A stretch of DNA of 64,000 bases from an uncultured Helicobacter sp. (GCF_910577135.1 NZ_CAJTLL010000008.1:1-64000); one strand, 5' to 3'. Counted from the stretch's first letter, positions 37,040 to 45,417 are shown. The notes: a model not told the origin generated them from the letters alone. A program made the numbers and translations.

Positions 37040-37282
37040 TTATAGCATGTTTTCAAGGCTTTGATTTTGGGCTTTATTTACGCTTTTTACTTCAAAGATG
37101 CGGATTCTATCCTTACAATCCTTGATGATAAAATCCGAATATGAGAAATGATAACCCTCTAAACAATATTCAAATTTCAAATTAGATTGATAGGGGTAAT
37201 TTTTCCCTAATATAAAAAAGATGTTGTGTAATCGTCATACATTCCCTCTGCAAGATTTAAGATATCAAAACATAGAATCATT
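37040..37282 (-). pseudogene. Remnant of a type III restriction enzyme nuclease domain
   Basis: On the minus strand the sequence reads DILNLAEGMYDDYTT, then after a one-base shift at a T run GKNYPYQSNLKFEYCLEGYHF, SDFIIKD and IRIFEVKSVNKA, and stops at 37040. DFII plus about a dozen residues to FEVKS is a PD-(D/E)XK nuclease site, as found at the C-terminus of type III Res subunits. Only about 80 codons survive and no Mod gene is nearby. The family call is by pattern. Confidence 0.55.
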
Positions 37283-37310
37283 AAAAATATAGGCAAACTA
37301 TTGCACCCCC

Positions 37311-37341
37311 TTGACAAACACCTAGTGTCAGGCTTTATAAT
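37311..37341 (+). promoter_or_regulatory. MerR-type promoter/operator, copy 3
   Basis: TTGACA (37311-37316), a 19-bp spacer containing ACACCTAGTGT, and TATAAT (37336-37341). The palindrome ACAC-CTA-GTGT is intact, with the centre changed. It lies 31 bases before the flavodoxin-fold reductase gene. Confidence 0.82.
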
Positions 37342-37371
37342 GTTTCTTTGTAAATCTAAAAAGGAGTAAAA

Positions 37372-37935
37372 ATGAAAAATATTGTCCTGCTTTTGCTGCT
37401 ATGTAGCAGCATTTTGTTTGCAGTAGAAGCGAGGGTAAAAACCCTTGTAATCGTCTCGCACCCCTACCCTGAAAGCTCATTTTTCATTAAAGCCTTAGAA
37501 AGTGCAGCAAGGAGCGTGAAAAATGTAGAAGTGCGTAATCTTGAAAGCCTCTATGGTTTTGATACAAGGGCGATTGATGGGACAAAAGAGCGGCAAATTA
37601 CGTGTGAATTTCAAAGAATCGTCTTTTTATTTCCTACGCATTGGTTTAATATCACGCCGATGATGAAAGCTTATTTGAACGAAACTTGGGGTAGTGTGGG
37701 ACCTGACTTGTGGAAGGGCAAAGAAATGCTTGTTGTCTCAACCGCAGGAGGCGGGGCAAGCACCTATGGCAAAAATGGCAGAGTGGGCATAGAATTAAAG
37801 GATATTTTTGTTTCGATGAAAGCAAGTGCGGATCACGCTGGAATGACCTACCTCGAGCCTCTTGTGTTTCAAGGAATAAGCCGCAGTGCAATCAAAAACT
37901 ATCAAAATGCTTTGATTCAAAGATTGAGCGAGTGA
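37372..37935 (+). CDS. Exported flavodoxin-fold NAD(P)H oxidoreductase
   Basis: The 187-residue protein has an N-terminal signal peptide (NIVLLLLLCSSILFAVEA) followed by a flavodoxin-like quinone-reductase fold. The first strand and flavin loop are TLVIVSHPYPESSF, and FLFPTHWFNITPMMKAYLNE is the family's WFxxPAxLKxxxD region in changed form. GGGASTYG follows. Relatives (KefF, NQO-like) are cytoplasmic, so the signal is unusual. It could be a membrane-anchored or periplasmic enzyme, or a scaffold without NAD(P)H turnover. The copy 3 promoter precedes it. Confidence 0.8.
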   Translation: MKNIVLLLLLCSSILFAVEARVKTLVIVSHPYPESSFFIKALESAARSVKNVEVRNLESLYGFDTRAIDGTKERQITCEFQRIVFLFPTHWFNITPMMKAYLNETWGSVGPDLWKGKEMLVVSTAGGGASTYGKNGRVGIELKDIFVSMKASADHAGMTYLEPLVFQGISRSAIKNYQNALIQRLSE

Positions 37936-37998
37936 AATAGCAGAGCTCTACGCCTATGTAATTTGCAAAAAGAGGCTGACTCCATAAATGATAGCAAA

Positions 37999-38039
37999 GT
38001 GGATTGCCGCGAAAGCGCTGCGGACTTTCTCGCAATGAC
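37999..38039 (+). repeat. REP-like palindromic repeat unit
   Basis: On the minus strand this 41-base unit begins GTCATTGCGAG and ends GCAATCCAC, the two ends of the extragenic palindromes scattered through many bacterial genomes. The centre (AAAGTCCGCAGCGCTTTCGC) is imperfectly self-complementary. It lies between two reductase genes in a gap without other features. No second copy is seen in the window. Confidence 0.5.
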
Positions 38040-38104
38040 AAATCCTAATATCATCGCAAACATTCGCAAGGAATATAAAGCAATCCATACCAAAAGGAAC
38101 AACG

Positions 38105-38587
38105 ATGAAAGATTTAGTCGCTTATTTCTCTGCCACAGGCATCACCAAAGATATAGCCAAAACCCTTGCAGATGTCGCAAATGCCGATATTTACGAGATA
38201 CTGCCAAAAGAACCTTATAGTGTGGCGGATTTGGATTGGAATGATGAAAATTCTCGCACCAGCAAAGAATGCAAGGATAAATCCTCACGCCCTAAAATCG
38301 CCCAAAGTATCGACATATCGCCTTATGGACGGATTTTTGTGGGCTTTCCTATTTGGTGGTATCACGCACCCCATATCATCAATACCTTTTTAGAATCTCA
38401 TAATTTTCACTCTAAAATCATCATTCCCTTTTGCACGAGCGGAGGCAGTGAGCTTGAAACCTGTATGAAATTTTTAAAAGATTCCGCTCCAAAAGCGGTG
38501 TTTCAACAGGACAAAAAATTTGATTTTGGCAGCAGCAGAGGCAGTATAAGAAAATGGCTTGAGAGTTTGGAACAAGACAAGAAATAA
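38105..38587 (+). CDS. Flavodoxin
   Basis: The 160-residue flavodoxin has the FMN phosphate loop FSATGITKDIA (usual form T/S-x-T-G-x-T) at about residues 8-18. The isoalloxazine-binding segments are GFPIWWYHAPHIINTFLE and TSGGSELETCM. It matches the flavodoxin subgroup used as an electron donor or in LLM-independent reductases in anaerobes rather than short FldA. AAAGGAAC precedes the ATG. It may be co-transcribed with the exported reductase 170 bases upstream. Confidence 0.88.
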   Translation: MKDLVAYFSATGITKDIAKTLADVANADIYEILPKEPYSVADLDWNDENSRTSKECKDKSSRPKIAQSIDISPYGRIFVGFPIWWYHAPHIINTFLESHNFHSKIIIPFCTSGGSELETCMKFLKDSAPKAVFQQDKKFDFGSSRGSIRKWLESLEQDKK

Positions 38588-38647
38588 GGTTATTTCCAAG
38601 CCTTGCGTGAAGCAATTATTGTTTATCAAATGAATGTATTAAATCAT

Positions 38648-39015
38648 TCATATATTGTATTGAGATAGGATTTCATAAAGGGCTTGAATATTATTTTTTG
38701 AAAAAATTTTTATTTCAATGTATTCGGTAAAATCGATGAATGTTTATCATTATCAATAGTCTTAAAATTTCCTATAAAATATCTTTTTATATTTTTATTT
38801 TCTAAATAAAGTTGAATCATCTTACAATTTTCCAATAAAGTTATTTCAAAAAACGTTTTATGCCCGCTTTTGCTGTATTCAATAAAATGTGTATTATCTA
38901 ATATTTCAATGTTCATTATATCACTTCGCCAATGATAATTTTGAAAATCAGCCACCCTATTAAAAACATCTTTGATATAATGATTGATGATTTGATTTAT
39001 ATGTGATTTTGTCAT
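38648..39015 (-). pseudogene. SRPBCC-family protein with a C-terminal frameshift
   Basis: From ATG 39015 (MTKSHINQII) the frame encodes about 100 residues with a START/SRPBCC-like pattern (FQNYHWRSDIMNIEILDN, FIEYSKSGHKTFFEIT, FIGNFKTI) and stops at 38710. Another frame then continues with FTEYIEIKIFSKNNIQAL and YEILSQYNI, stopping at 38648, which restores the C-terminal strand and helix of the family. A one-base change near 38720 has therefore split the gene. The ligand is unknown. The frame is also open further upstream to 39102, but without family-like sequence. Confidence 0.5.
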
Positions 39016-39141
39016 CAGTTTTTTTAACCTTTTAGTAGATTCTGTGATTGCAAAAGACTTTAAGTGATGCCTACATAAACTCCTCAATCTATATTCTAAC
39101 AATTCTAATTCTAATTTATGATCAATTTGAAATTTAACCCC

Positions 39142-39172
39142 TTGACAAACACCAAGTGTCAGGGCTTATAAT
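39142..39172 (+). promoter_or_regulatory. MerR-type promoter/operator, copy 4
   Basis: TTGACA (39142-39147), a 19-bp spacer with ACACCAAGTGT, and TATAAT (39167-39172). Three of the four bases between operator and -10 differ slightly from copy 2 (AGGG), but spacing is kept. It lies 42 bases before the Tat-AKR gene. Confidence 0.82.
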
Positions 39173-39213
39173 ACCTTTTGCTTTAAAGTAAGATTCTATA
39201 ACAAGGGAGCAAT

Positions 39214-40338
39214 ATGCCACATCGTAGAGAGTTTTTAAAGACTACAAGTTTGCTAGGTATCGTGCTTGGGCTACATACTAGCAGTATTTTCAGCCCACTT
39301 TTTGGGATAGATTCTAAGCATATCACTATGCCAAAACGCACACTTGGCATAGGAACTTATGCCTTTGAAGTATCCACCCTTGCCTTTGGTTGTATGGGGC
39401 TCAATTATCATCGCAGCGTCCGCTTAAGCGAAAAAGCAGCTCTAAATTTGCTAGAATCCGCCCTTGATAGTGGCATTACACTCTTTGATACCGCACAAGT
39501 CTATGGACCCGATACAAATGAAATCTTGGTGGGCAAATTGCTTAAATCCTACAAAAAAGACAAGATTTTCATCAGCACAAAATTTGGCTTTGGCAAAGAT
39601 ATAAGTGTGCTTGATAGCAGCCCAAAACGCATAAAAGAGGTGGTAGAGCAAAGTCTTAAAAGACTACATTTAGAGCAGATTCCCTTGCTGTATCAGCACC
39701 GCTTTGACCCAAAAACACCCATTGAAGAAGTGGCAACTTGCGTAAAGGATTTAATCAAAGAGGGTAAGGTAGCGCGATTTGGCGTGTGTGAACTAAGTGC
39801 TGCGACTATTGAAAAAGCTCATCAAATCTGCCCTATTACCGCCGTGCAGAGCGAATATCATTTGATGTGGCGCAATGTAGAAAGCGAGCTTTTCCCTACA
39901 TTAGAGCGGCTTGGCATTGGCTTTGTGGCTTACTCACCATTAAATCGCGGTTATCTTAGTGGCAAACTCAATGCAGATTCTACATTTGACCCAAAAAATG
40001 ACAATCGCGTGAATTTCCCTAGATTCCAACCTGAAGCAATGAGGGCAAATTACAAAATCATAGAGCTTTTACAAGCATTTGGCAAGGGTAAAAATCCAGC
40101 TGCCAAAGATGGTAACGCCACTCCTGCTCAAATCGCCCTAGCCTATCTACTCGCTAAAAAGCCTTACATCGTGCCGCTTTTTGGAACGACCAAAGAAGCG
40201 CATCTACAAGAAAATTTGAGCGCTTTAAATATAACATTGAGTGCAAATGATTTAAAAGAGCTTGATTCTAAACTTGATACAATCACTATTGTAGGCGATC
40301 GCTACCCACCCGAACAAGCCAAGAGGGTGGGACACTAA
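39214..40338 (+). CDS. Tat-exported aldo/keto reductase (AKR11/14-like)
   Basis: The 374-residue protein has a Tat signal (PHRREFLKTTSLLGIVLGL) then a full AKR barrel with catalytic Asp92, Tyr97 and Lys123 and the His in LLYQHRFDP. The C-terminal part matches the long AKR subgroup (VQSEYHLMWRNVE, AYSPLNRGYLSGKL, TPAQIALAYLLA, VPLFGTTK). AKRs bind NADPH and are normally cytoplasmic; Tat export of the folded holoenzyme would explain a periplasmic form. The decayed gene at 33770 is its paralogue. The copy 4 promoter and AAGGGAGC ribosome-binding site precede it. Confidence 0.88.
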   Translation: MPHRREFLKTTSLLGIVLGLHTSSIFSPLFGIDSKHITMPKRTLGIGTYAFEVSTLAFGCMGLNYHRSVRLSEKAALNLLESALDSGITLFDTAQVYGPDTNEILVGKLLKSYKKDKIFISTKFGFGKDISVLDSSPKRIKEVVEQSLKRLHLEQIPLLYQHRFDPKTPIEEVATCVKDLIKEGKVARFGVCELSAATIEKAHQICPITAVQSEYHLMWRNVESELFPTLERLGIGFVAYSPLNRGYLSGKLNADSTFDPKNDNRVNFPRFQPEAMRANYKIIELLQAFGKGKNPAAKDGNATPAQIALAYLLAKKPYIVPLFGTTKEAHLQENLSALNITLSANDLKELDSKLDTITIVGDRYPPEQAKRVGH

Positions 40339-40420
40339 AGCCTACAGTGTAAAATTATCATAGCTTATCATAAAATACAGCATACCAAAGGGAATGCAAA
40401 AATAAGCATTATGTAATTTT

Positions 40421-40636
40421 TCAAATAAAAAGGTAAAAATAAAGTGGGGGCATAAGCACCAAGCCAAAAAGCAGTAAATACGCTGATGTTATGCCGCTAC
40501 AATGCAAAAACCAAGTCGCATAATACATACTTAACGCTATCAGGGTGATAAAAAAATAAGCGCAAACTTGTATTGCTATTTTTGTAAGCAAGATGAGACT
40601 TGTTGCAACTAGACTTCCTAAAATAGATTCTAACAT
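40421..40636 (-). CDS. Possible small membrane protein, 71 residues
   Basis: The frame is nearly all hydrophobic, with two likely helices (SLVATSLILLTKIAIQVCAYFFITLIALSM, read as two stretches, and SAYLLLFGLVLMPPLYFYLF). No ribosome-binding site or family match is visible. It may be a fragment of a larger membrane gene. The surrounding 40339-40888 holds no other gene. Confidence 0.25.
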   Translation of the reverse strand: MLESILGSLVATSLILLTKIAIQVCAYFFITLIALSMYYATWFLHCSGITSAYLLLFGLVLMPPLYFYLFI

Positions 40637-40790
40637 AGTAAGCCAAGCTTGAAGGCTGCTATTTGAAGCAATTATGTCATTAGCAGGAGGGAATGCAATC
40701 TACACGATATGAGGTAAAAGCTACAAAACATATAACCCACAGCCAAGGAGTGAAAAGCCAAATGTGGGGACAAAAATTTCATCACAATGC

Positions 40791-40811
40791 CCTACAATAC
40801 TTCATTGTAGG
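40791..40811 (+). promoter_or_regulatory. Inverted repeat upstream of the broken restriction gene
   Basis: CCTACAAT (40791-40798) and ATTGTAGG (40804-40811) form a perfect 8-bp dyad with a 5-base centre. It lies 78 bases upstream of the TTG start of the restriction gene and just before a likely TACAAT -10 (40861-40866). It could be a terminator for a left-hand gene or an operator such as those used by C proteins of restriction loci. No C-protein gene is visible. Confidence 0.35.
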
Positions 40812-40888
40812 ATTATAGCCGATACAAACAATCTACATAATCAAATTATTTCTTGTGTGATACAATGCCATAAACACAAGGAGAGGCT

Positions 40889-42338
40889 TTGAATCTTTAC
40901 ATACTCACAGAAGAGCGACCAAAAATTGAGGTTTTAGAGATAATCATCAAGCAATTTTTAACAGATAAAAATTTTTGTGCGTTTTTGGATAATTTAAGAA
41001 TCTTGCCAATCATTAAGGATTCTACATTTAGCTTTTCTTATGAATTAATCGGTGTGCGAAGTGAGCAGATTGATAAAATTTACTTAGAAATTGTGAGCGG
41101 GAAAAGTAGCTTTGTAGATTATATGGTGTTTTTTCAAAATCATAAGCCTACACAAGATGATAAGCCATTTTATCTTATAGAGGAAATAAAAACTGATGAT
41201 AGCGAAAGTAGAAACACAGGAGTTTATTAAAGAATTTCTAAATTTGTTTATGCGGAGACTTTTTATCCTAATGCTAAAAAAATTATGCTCTATAACATAA
41301 GAGTAAAGCAAAAAGAAAAACCTACCCAAACTTCTATCTTTGGAACGAGAATTTTAAGGACTTTGGGCGTAGAAATTCTAGGAAAAGACCTTAAAGAAAA
41401 TGATGAAATTTTAAAGCCCTTTTCAAGCATTAAAGAATTAATTGTATTTAAATCTCAAATGCGAAAAGCTCCAAAAGGTAATGTGCCAATTACCATAACG
41501 ATAGACGATAGGGAATTTAAAGTCGATGGCTTACCAAGCGATGATATATCAGTTTATACCCCTACAAATAAAATACTAATTTCAGCAAGACTCGTAAAAA
41601 GTGGCAGATTAGCTCACGACCCAAATATTGGTGCGGTAAGTGGTATAGCTGGGGCATTAAGAAAATTAGGATTTAAAGGCGATTTGAAATCATATCACAC
41701 GGATTAAATCAAAATCAAATAGGAAACAAGAATAAATTTATAAAAATTGCAAATTTATTAAATCTTTCTTTGCAAAAGCTTACAATCCCACAAATAGAGC
41801 AAGAAAAAGCATATTGGCACTATGAAAAAGAAAGTGAAAACTTGGAACTATTTTTATTCATTTATTGGTGGAAAATTTTTCAAGTGGAAAGGCTATTTTT
41901 GAAAATCACGCAGGATGTGAAAAGGGATATTTTATTACAAGAGATAATCAAAGTATAGCTTTGCAAAAATATGAAAACAAGGAACTTTACAAAAGTGGGA
42001 ATAAAAATGCCATAGTTTTTATCCCCGATTTAATTTTGCTTGATCTGCAGCATTTAGAAATTATTAATATTGAGGGCAAGACATATGAAAATCGCTATCA
42101 AGGCATAGAAGAACTAAAAAATTATGATTTTATAGAAAAAGAATATATTAAAAAATATTATAAAGAATTTAAAATTATTCGCTCTGTCGTGCTTTATGGA
42201 GGATATGAAGAAAAAATTATAGAGCTTGAAATTGGCTTTTTGCTCAATAAAAAAGGTCAAATAATTTTAGGTATAAAAGCACCTAAAATTTTTCGTTTTG
42301 CCCTTAAAAATTTGCTTGATTTTTGGAAAAAGCAATGA
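40889..42338 (+). pseudogene. Restriction endonuclease gene broken by a stop and two frameshifts
   Basis: A TTG start with AAGGAGAGG upstream opens a frame that stops at TAA 41228, continues in the same frame to 41707, then shifts twice and ends at 42338. The joined product would be about 480 residues. It includes FGTRILRTLGVEI, SARLVKSGRLAHDPNIGAVS and FENHAGCEKGYFITRDNQ. No named nuclease motif is certain, so the role is inferred from its place upstream of two adenine methyltransferases with which it overlaps (ATGA). The multiple lesions make it very unlikely to be active. Confidence 0.7.
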
Positions 42339-43267
42339 CTAAACCCTTAACTAAACAACTTTGTTTCCTCAAATCCCCCTTAAACTACATAGGTGGAAAA
42401 TATAAAATCCTCTCTCAAATCCTGCCTTTGTTTCCAAGTAAAAGTGATATATTTTTAGATTTATTTTGCGGGGGTTGCAATGTGGCTATTAATGTTAATA
42501 GTAAGCTCAATAATACTTCAAAGCTCCCTCAAGCTGATAAAATTATATGCAATGATAATTTAATTTATCTTATTGATTTCTATCAATTTTTACAAAAAGA
42601 AAATACAGAATCTATTTTAGAGCAAATTCATTTGACTATCAAACAATATGATTTAACTTTGCAAAATATTCAAGGATACAATGCCTTAAGAGTTGATTAT
42701 AATCATAACAAATCACCGCTTTTACTCTTTGTGCTTATCGCCTTTTCTTTTAATCATCAAATCCGTTTTAATAATGCTCATCACTTCAATACGCCTTTTG
42801 GTAAAAATTGCTCTAGCTTTAATGAAAAAATGAAAAATAATTTAATAGCTTTTTCTAAGGCTTTAAAAACAAAAAATATTAGCTTTTTAAAGCTTGATTT
42901 TTTGGAAGCTTTAAAGGCTGTAAAACTTACTCAAAATAGCTTTGTCTATGCTGACCCTCCTTATCTCATCACGCAAGGGGTTTATAATGATGGCAAAAGG
43001 GGCTTTAGTGGCTGGAATAAGGTTTTAGAATCAAGTCTTTTAAATGCCTTAAATATCTTAGATTCTAAGGGTATAAAATTTGCCCTTTCTAATGTGCTTT
43101 ATCATAAGGGCAAGGAACATACAATCTTGCAAAATTGGCTTAAGCAAAGTCCGCATTTGTATACGCATTATGTAAATTTTTCTTATAAAAATTGTAATTA
43201 CCAAAGCAAAAGAGCAGATTCTCAAGAAGTGCTGATTACAAATTATAATCCACTCAAAGTTATGTGA
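42335..43267 (+). CDS. D12-class DNA adenine methyltransferase, first of a pair
   Basis: The 310-residue alpha-class (Dam-like) N6-adenine methyltransferase has N-terminal SPLNYIGGKYKIL (motif X), SAM motif DLFCGGCNVAIN, and catalytic YADPPYLI at about residue 210. The N-terminal DIYFLQK-type region is intact. ATG 42335 overlaps the stop of the broken nuclease as ATGA; an ATG at 42323 also exists. It ends directly against the next methyltransferase, so the two are translated together. They probably modify different strands of an asymmetric site. Confidence 0.85.
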   Translation: MTKPLTKQLCFLKSPLNYIGGKYKILSQILPLFPSKSDIFLDLFCGGCNVAINVNSKLNNTSKLPQADKIICNDNLIYLIDFYQFLQKENTESILEQIHLTIKQYDLTLQNIQGYNALRVDYNHNKSPLLLFVLIAFSFNHQIRFNNAHHFNTPFGKNCSSFNEKMKNNLIAFSKALKTKNISFLKLDFLEALKAVKLTQNSFVYADPPYLITQGVYNDGKRGFSGWNKVLESSLLNALNILDSKGIKFALSNVLYHKGKEHTILQNWLKQSPHLYTHYVNFSYKNCNYQSKRADSQEVLITNYNPLKVM

Positions 43268-44341
43268 ATGCGATTTATTGGTAATAAAGAATCTTTAGCT
43301 CCTCAAATTTTTACTCTTTTGCAAAAGTATAAGGTCATTGATAGCCAAAAAACACAAAGTTTTTTTGATCTTTTTAGTGGCAGTGCAAGTATGGCAAAAT
43401 TCTTTAAAAAACAAGGCTTTCAAATTTATAGCAATGACATACTTTATTTTTCTTACTGCCTACAAAGAGCCTATATACAAAACAATGAAATACCACAATT
43501 TAATGGCTTAAAAAAACTTATAAATTCCACTAATACTACCAACTCACTTTTTCAAAGCCATTATCAAAAAGTGCTTTTATTTTTAGATTCTATTCCCATA
43601 CAAAAAGGCTTTATTTATAATCATTATGCACCAAATGCGACAAAAGATTTAAAAATTCCTAGAATGTATTTTATTGATAAAAATGCAGCAAAAATTGATG
43701 CGATTCGCTTACAAATTGAAGCTTGGAAAAATAATAAAGCCATAAATGAAAATGAATATTTTATTTTGTTAGCTACTTTGATAGAATCTGTATCTTTTTA
43801 TGCTAATGTGGCTGGGGTGTATGCGGCTTTTTGCAAAACTTGGGATAAAAGAGCATTAAAAGATTTTAATTTAAAAGAAATAGATATTTTAATAAGCGAT
43901 AAAAAACATTTTTGCTTTTGTGATGATGGTGTAAAGCTCTTGCAAAATTTACATAAAATATTTGACATACTCTATCTTGACCCACCTTACAATCACCGCC
44001 AATATGCTCCAAATTATCACTTAATAGAAACCATTGCAAAATATGAGAATCCCAATATTAAAGGCATAGCAGGGCTAAGAGAATGGCAAAATCAAAAAAG
44101 TGCCTTCTGTAATGCTAAAAATGCCTTAATAGAGCTTGAAAAAATCATTAAATATAAAAACTATAGAAATCTTGTTTTGAGTTATAATAGTGAGGGCATA
44201 ATGCAAAAAGAAGCTATTACAGAGCTTTTAAAACCCTTAGGTAATTTGTATTTTGAAAGCATTTTGTATCCTCGTTTTAAAAGCAACAACAAAAAATCTC
44301 AAAAATATATCAATGAATATGTATGGATATTGCAACTTTAA
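43268..44341 (+). CDS. D12-class DNA adenine methyltransferase, second of a pair
   Basis: The 357-residue alpha-class methyltransferase has MRFIGNKESLAPQI (motif X), FFDLFSGSASMAKFFKKQ (SAM motif I) and LYLDPPYNHRQYAPNYHLIE (catalytic DPPY). Conserved but more distant from its neighbour, it is the type paired in type IIS systems such as FokI, SfaNI or StsI. Its ATG directly follows the TGA of the first enzyme. Both look intact and would keep methylating with no matching nuclease. The copy 5 promoter lies 11 bases after its stop. Confidence 0.85.
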   Translation: MRFIGNKESLAPQIFTLLQKYKVIDSQKTQSFFDLFSGSASMAKFFKKQGFQIYSNDILYFSYCLQRAYIQNNEIPQFNGLKKLINSTNTTNSLFQSHYQKVLLFLDSIPIQKGFIYNHYAPNATKDLKIPRMYFIDKNAAKIDAIRLQIEAWKNNKAINENEYFILLATLIESVSFYANVAGVYAAFCKTWDKRALKDFNLKEIDILISDKKHFCFCDDGVKLLQNLHKIFDILYLDPPYNHRQYAPNYHLIETIAKYENPNIKGIAGLREWQNQKSAFCNAKNALIELEKIIKYKNYRNLVLSYNSEGIMQKEAITELLKPLGNLYFESILYPRFKSNNKKSQKYINEYVWILQL

Positions 44342-44352
44342 TATTCTCCCCC

Positions 44353-44383
44353 TTGACAAACACTAGGTGTCAGGTTTTATAAT
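44353..44383 (+). promoter_or_regulatory. MerR-type promoter/operator, copy 5
   Basis: TTGACA (44353-44358), a 19-bp spacer with ACACTAGGTGT, and TATAAT (44378-44383). It has the most altered centre (CTAG) but both ACAC/GTGT arms hold. It lies 30 bases before the Tat-AKR at 44414. Confidence 0.8.
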
Positions 44384-44413
44384 TTTACAAACTTTTAACA
44401 TATAGGAGCAAAT

Positions 44414-45373
44414 ATGATACATCGTAGAGATTTTCTCAAAACAGCTTTGGTTGGAGCGGGATTAATGGCTATGCCAAGCTTCCTAAGCGCACAGGCAAAG
44501 GCAAAAAATGCTATTTTAAATCAAACTTTTACGCTTAATGATGGAGTGAAGATACCTAAACTTGGGCTTGGCGTGTGGAAAATTGATGATTCTATTATAG
44601 AGGGCGTTATCAAAGAAGCCTTTCATATCGGCTATCGGCATATTGACACGGCACAAGCCTATCAAAATGAGCGTGGCGTAGGAGCAGCAGTAAATCAAGC
44701 TATCAAAAATGGCTTAAAGCGTGAGGAGATTTTTATCACAAGCAAGGTGAGGGCAGAATATAAAGACAAAAAAAGTGCTACAGATTCTATTGATAAAAGC
44801 CTAAAAACGATGAAGCTAGAATACATTGATTTAATGCTTATCCACACTCCACAGCCTTGGAGTGATTTTCGAGGAGGGGACTATTTCAAAGAAAATATTG
44901 CCGTTTGGGAGGCTTTAGAAGCTGCTAAAAAAGCGGGGAAAGTACGTAGCATTGGGGTGAGCAATTTTTTACAAAAAGATTTAAAAAATCTTTTTGTAAA
45001 TACAAGCACAAAACCCTCTGTCAATCAGGTTTTAGCCCATATTGGCAATACACCTTTTGATTTGATAGACTTTTGCAAAAAGCAGGGCATTTACGTAGAA
45101 GCCTATTCACCTATCGCGCACGGCGAATTGCTCAAGGATTCTCGCATTGTGAAAATGGCGCAAAAATATCAGGTAAGCCCCGCTCAAATTTGTATCCGCT
45201 ACACTTTAGAGCTAGGGCTCATCTCTTTGCCAAAGAGTAAAACTCCCGCTTACATCGCACAAAATGCAGCGGTGGATTTTAAGATTTCTAAGGCAGATTT
45301 AGAGATTCTAAAAAAGCTTGATTTTAAAGGCTATGGGGCATTTTCAACCACACCTGTATTTAGTGGGAAATAA
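44414..45373 (+). CDS. Tat-exported aldo/keto reductase (AKR5-like)
   Basis: The 319-residue protein has a Tat signal (IHRRDFLKTALVGAGLMAM, RR at residues 4-5, cleavage after LSA). Then follows an AKR barrel with catalytic Asp78, Tyr83, Lys111 and His144 (YRHIDTAQAY, ITSKVR, LIHTPQ). It is the same subgroup as the gene at 28876 and about 50% identical by eye in the core. The signal predicts a periplasmic enzyme loaded with cofactor before export. AGGAGC lies 7 bases before the ATG. Confidence 0.9.
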   Translation: MIHRRDFLKTALVGAGLMAMPSFLSAQAKAKNAILNQTFTLNDGVKIPKLGLGVWKIDDSIIEGVIKEAFHIGYRHIDTAQAYQNERGVGAAVNQAIKNGLKREEIFITSKVRAEYKDKKSATDSIDKSLKTMKLEYIDLMLIHTPQPWSDFRGGDYFKENIAVWEALEAAKKAGKVRSIGVSNFLQKDLKNLFVNTSTKPSVNQVLAHIGNTPFDLIDFCKKQGIYVEAYSPIAHGELLKDSRIVKMAQKYQVSPAQICIRYTLELGLISLPKSKTPAYIAQNAAVDFKISKADLEILKKLDFKGYGAFSTTPVFSGK

Positions 45374-45398
45374 TATTTACCTACACACAATGTATGCT

Positions 45399-45417
45399 TA
45401 GCCCTATAGAAGGGCTA
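45399..45417 (+). terminator. Probable terminator hairpin after the last Tat-AKR
   Basis: TAGCCCT (45399-45405) and AGGGCTA (45411-45417) form a 7-bp G+C-bearing stem with a 5-base loop, 26 bases after the stop. No long T-run follows, so efficiency is uncertain. Confidence 0.45.
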
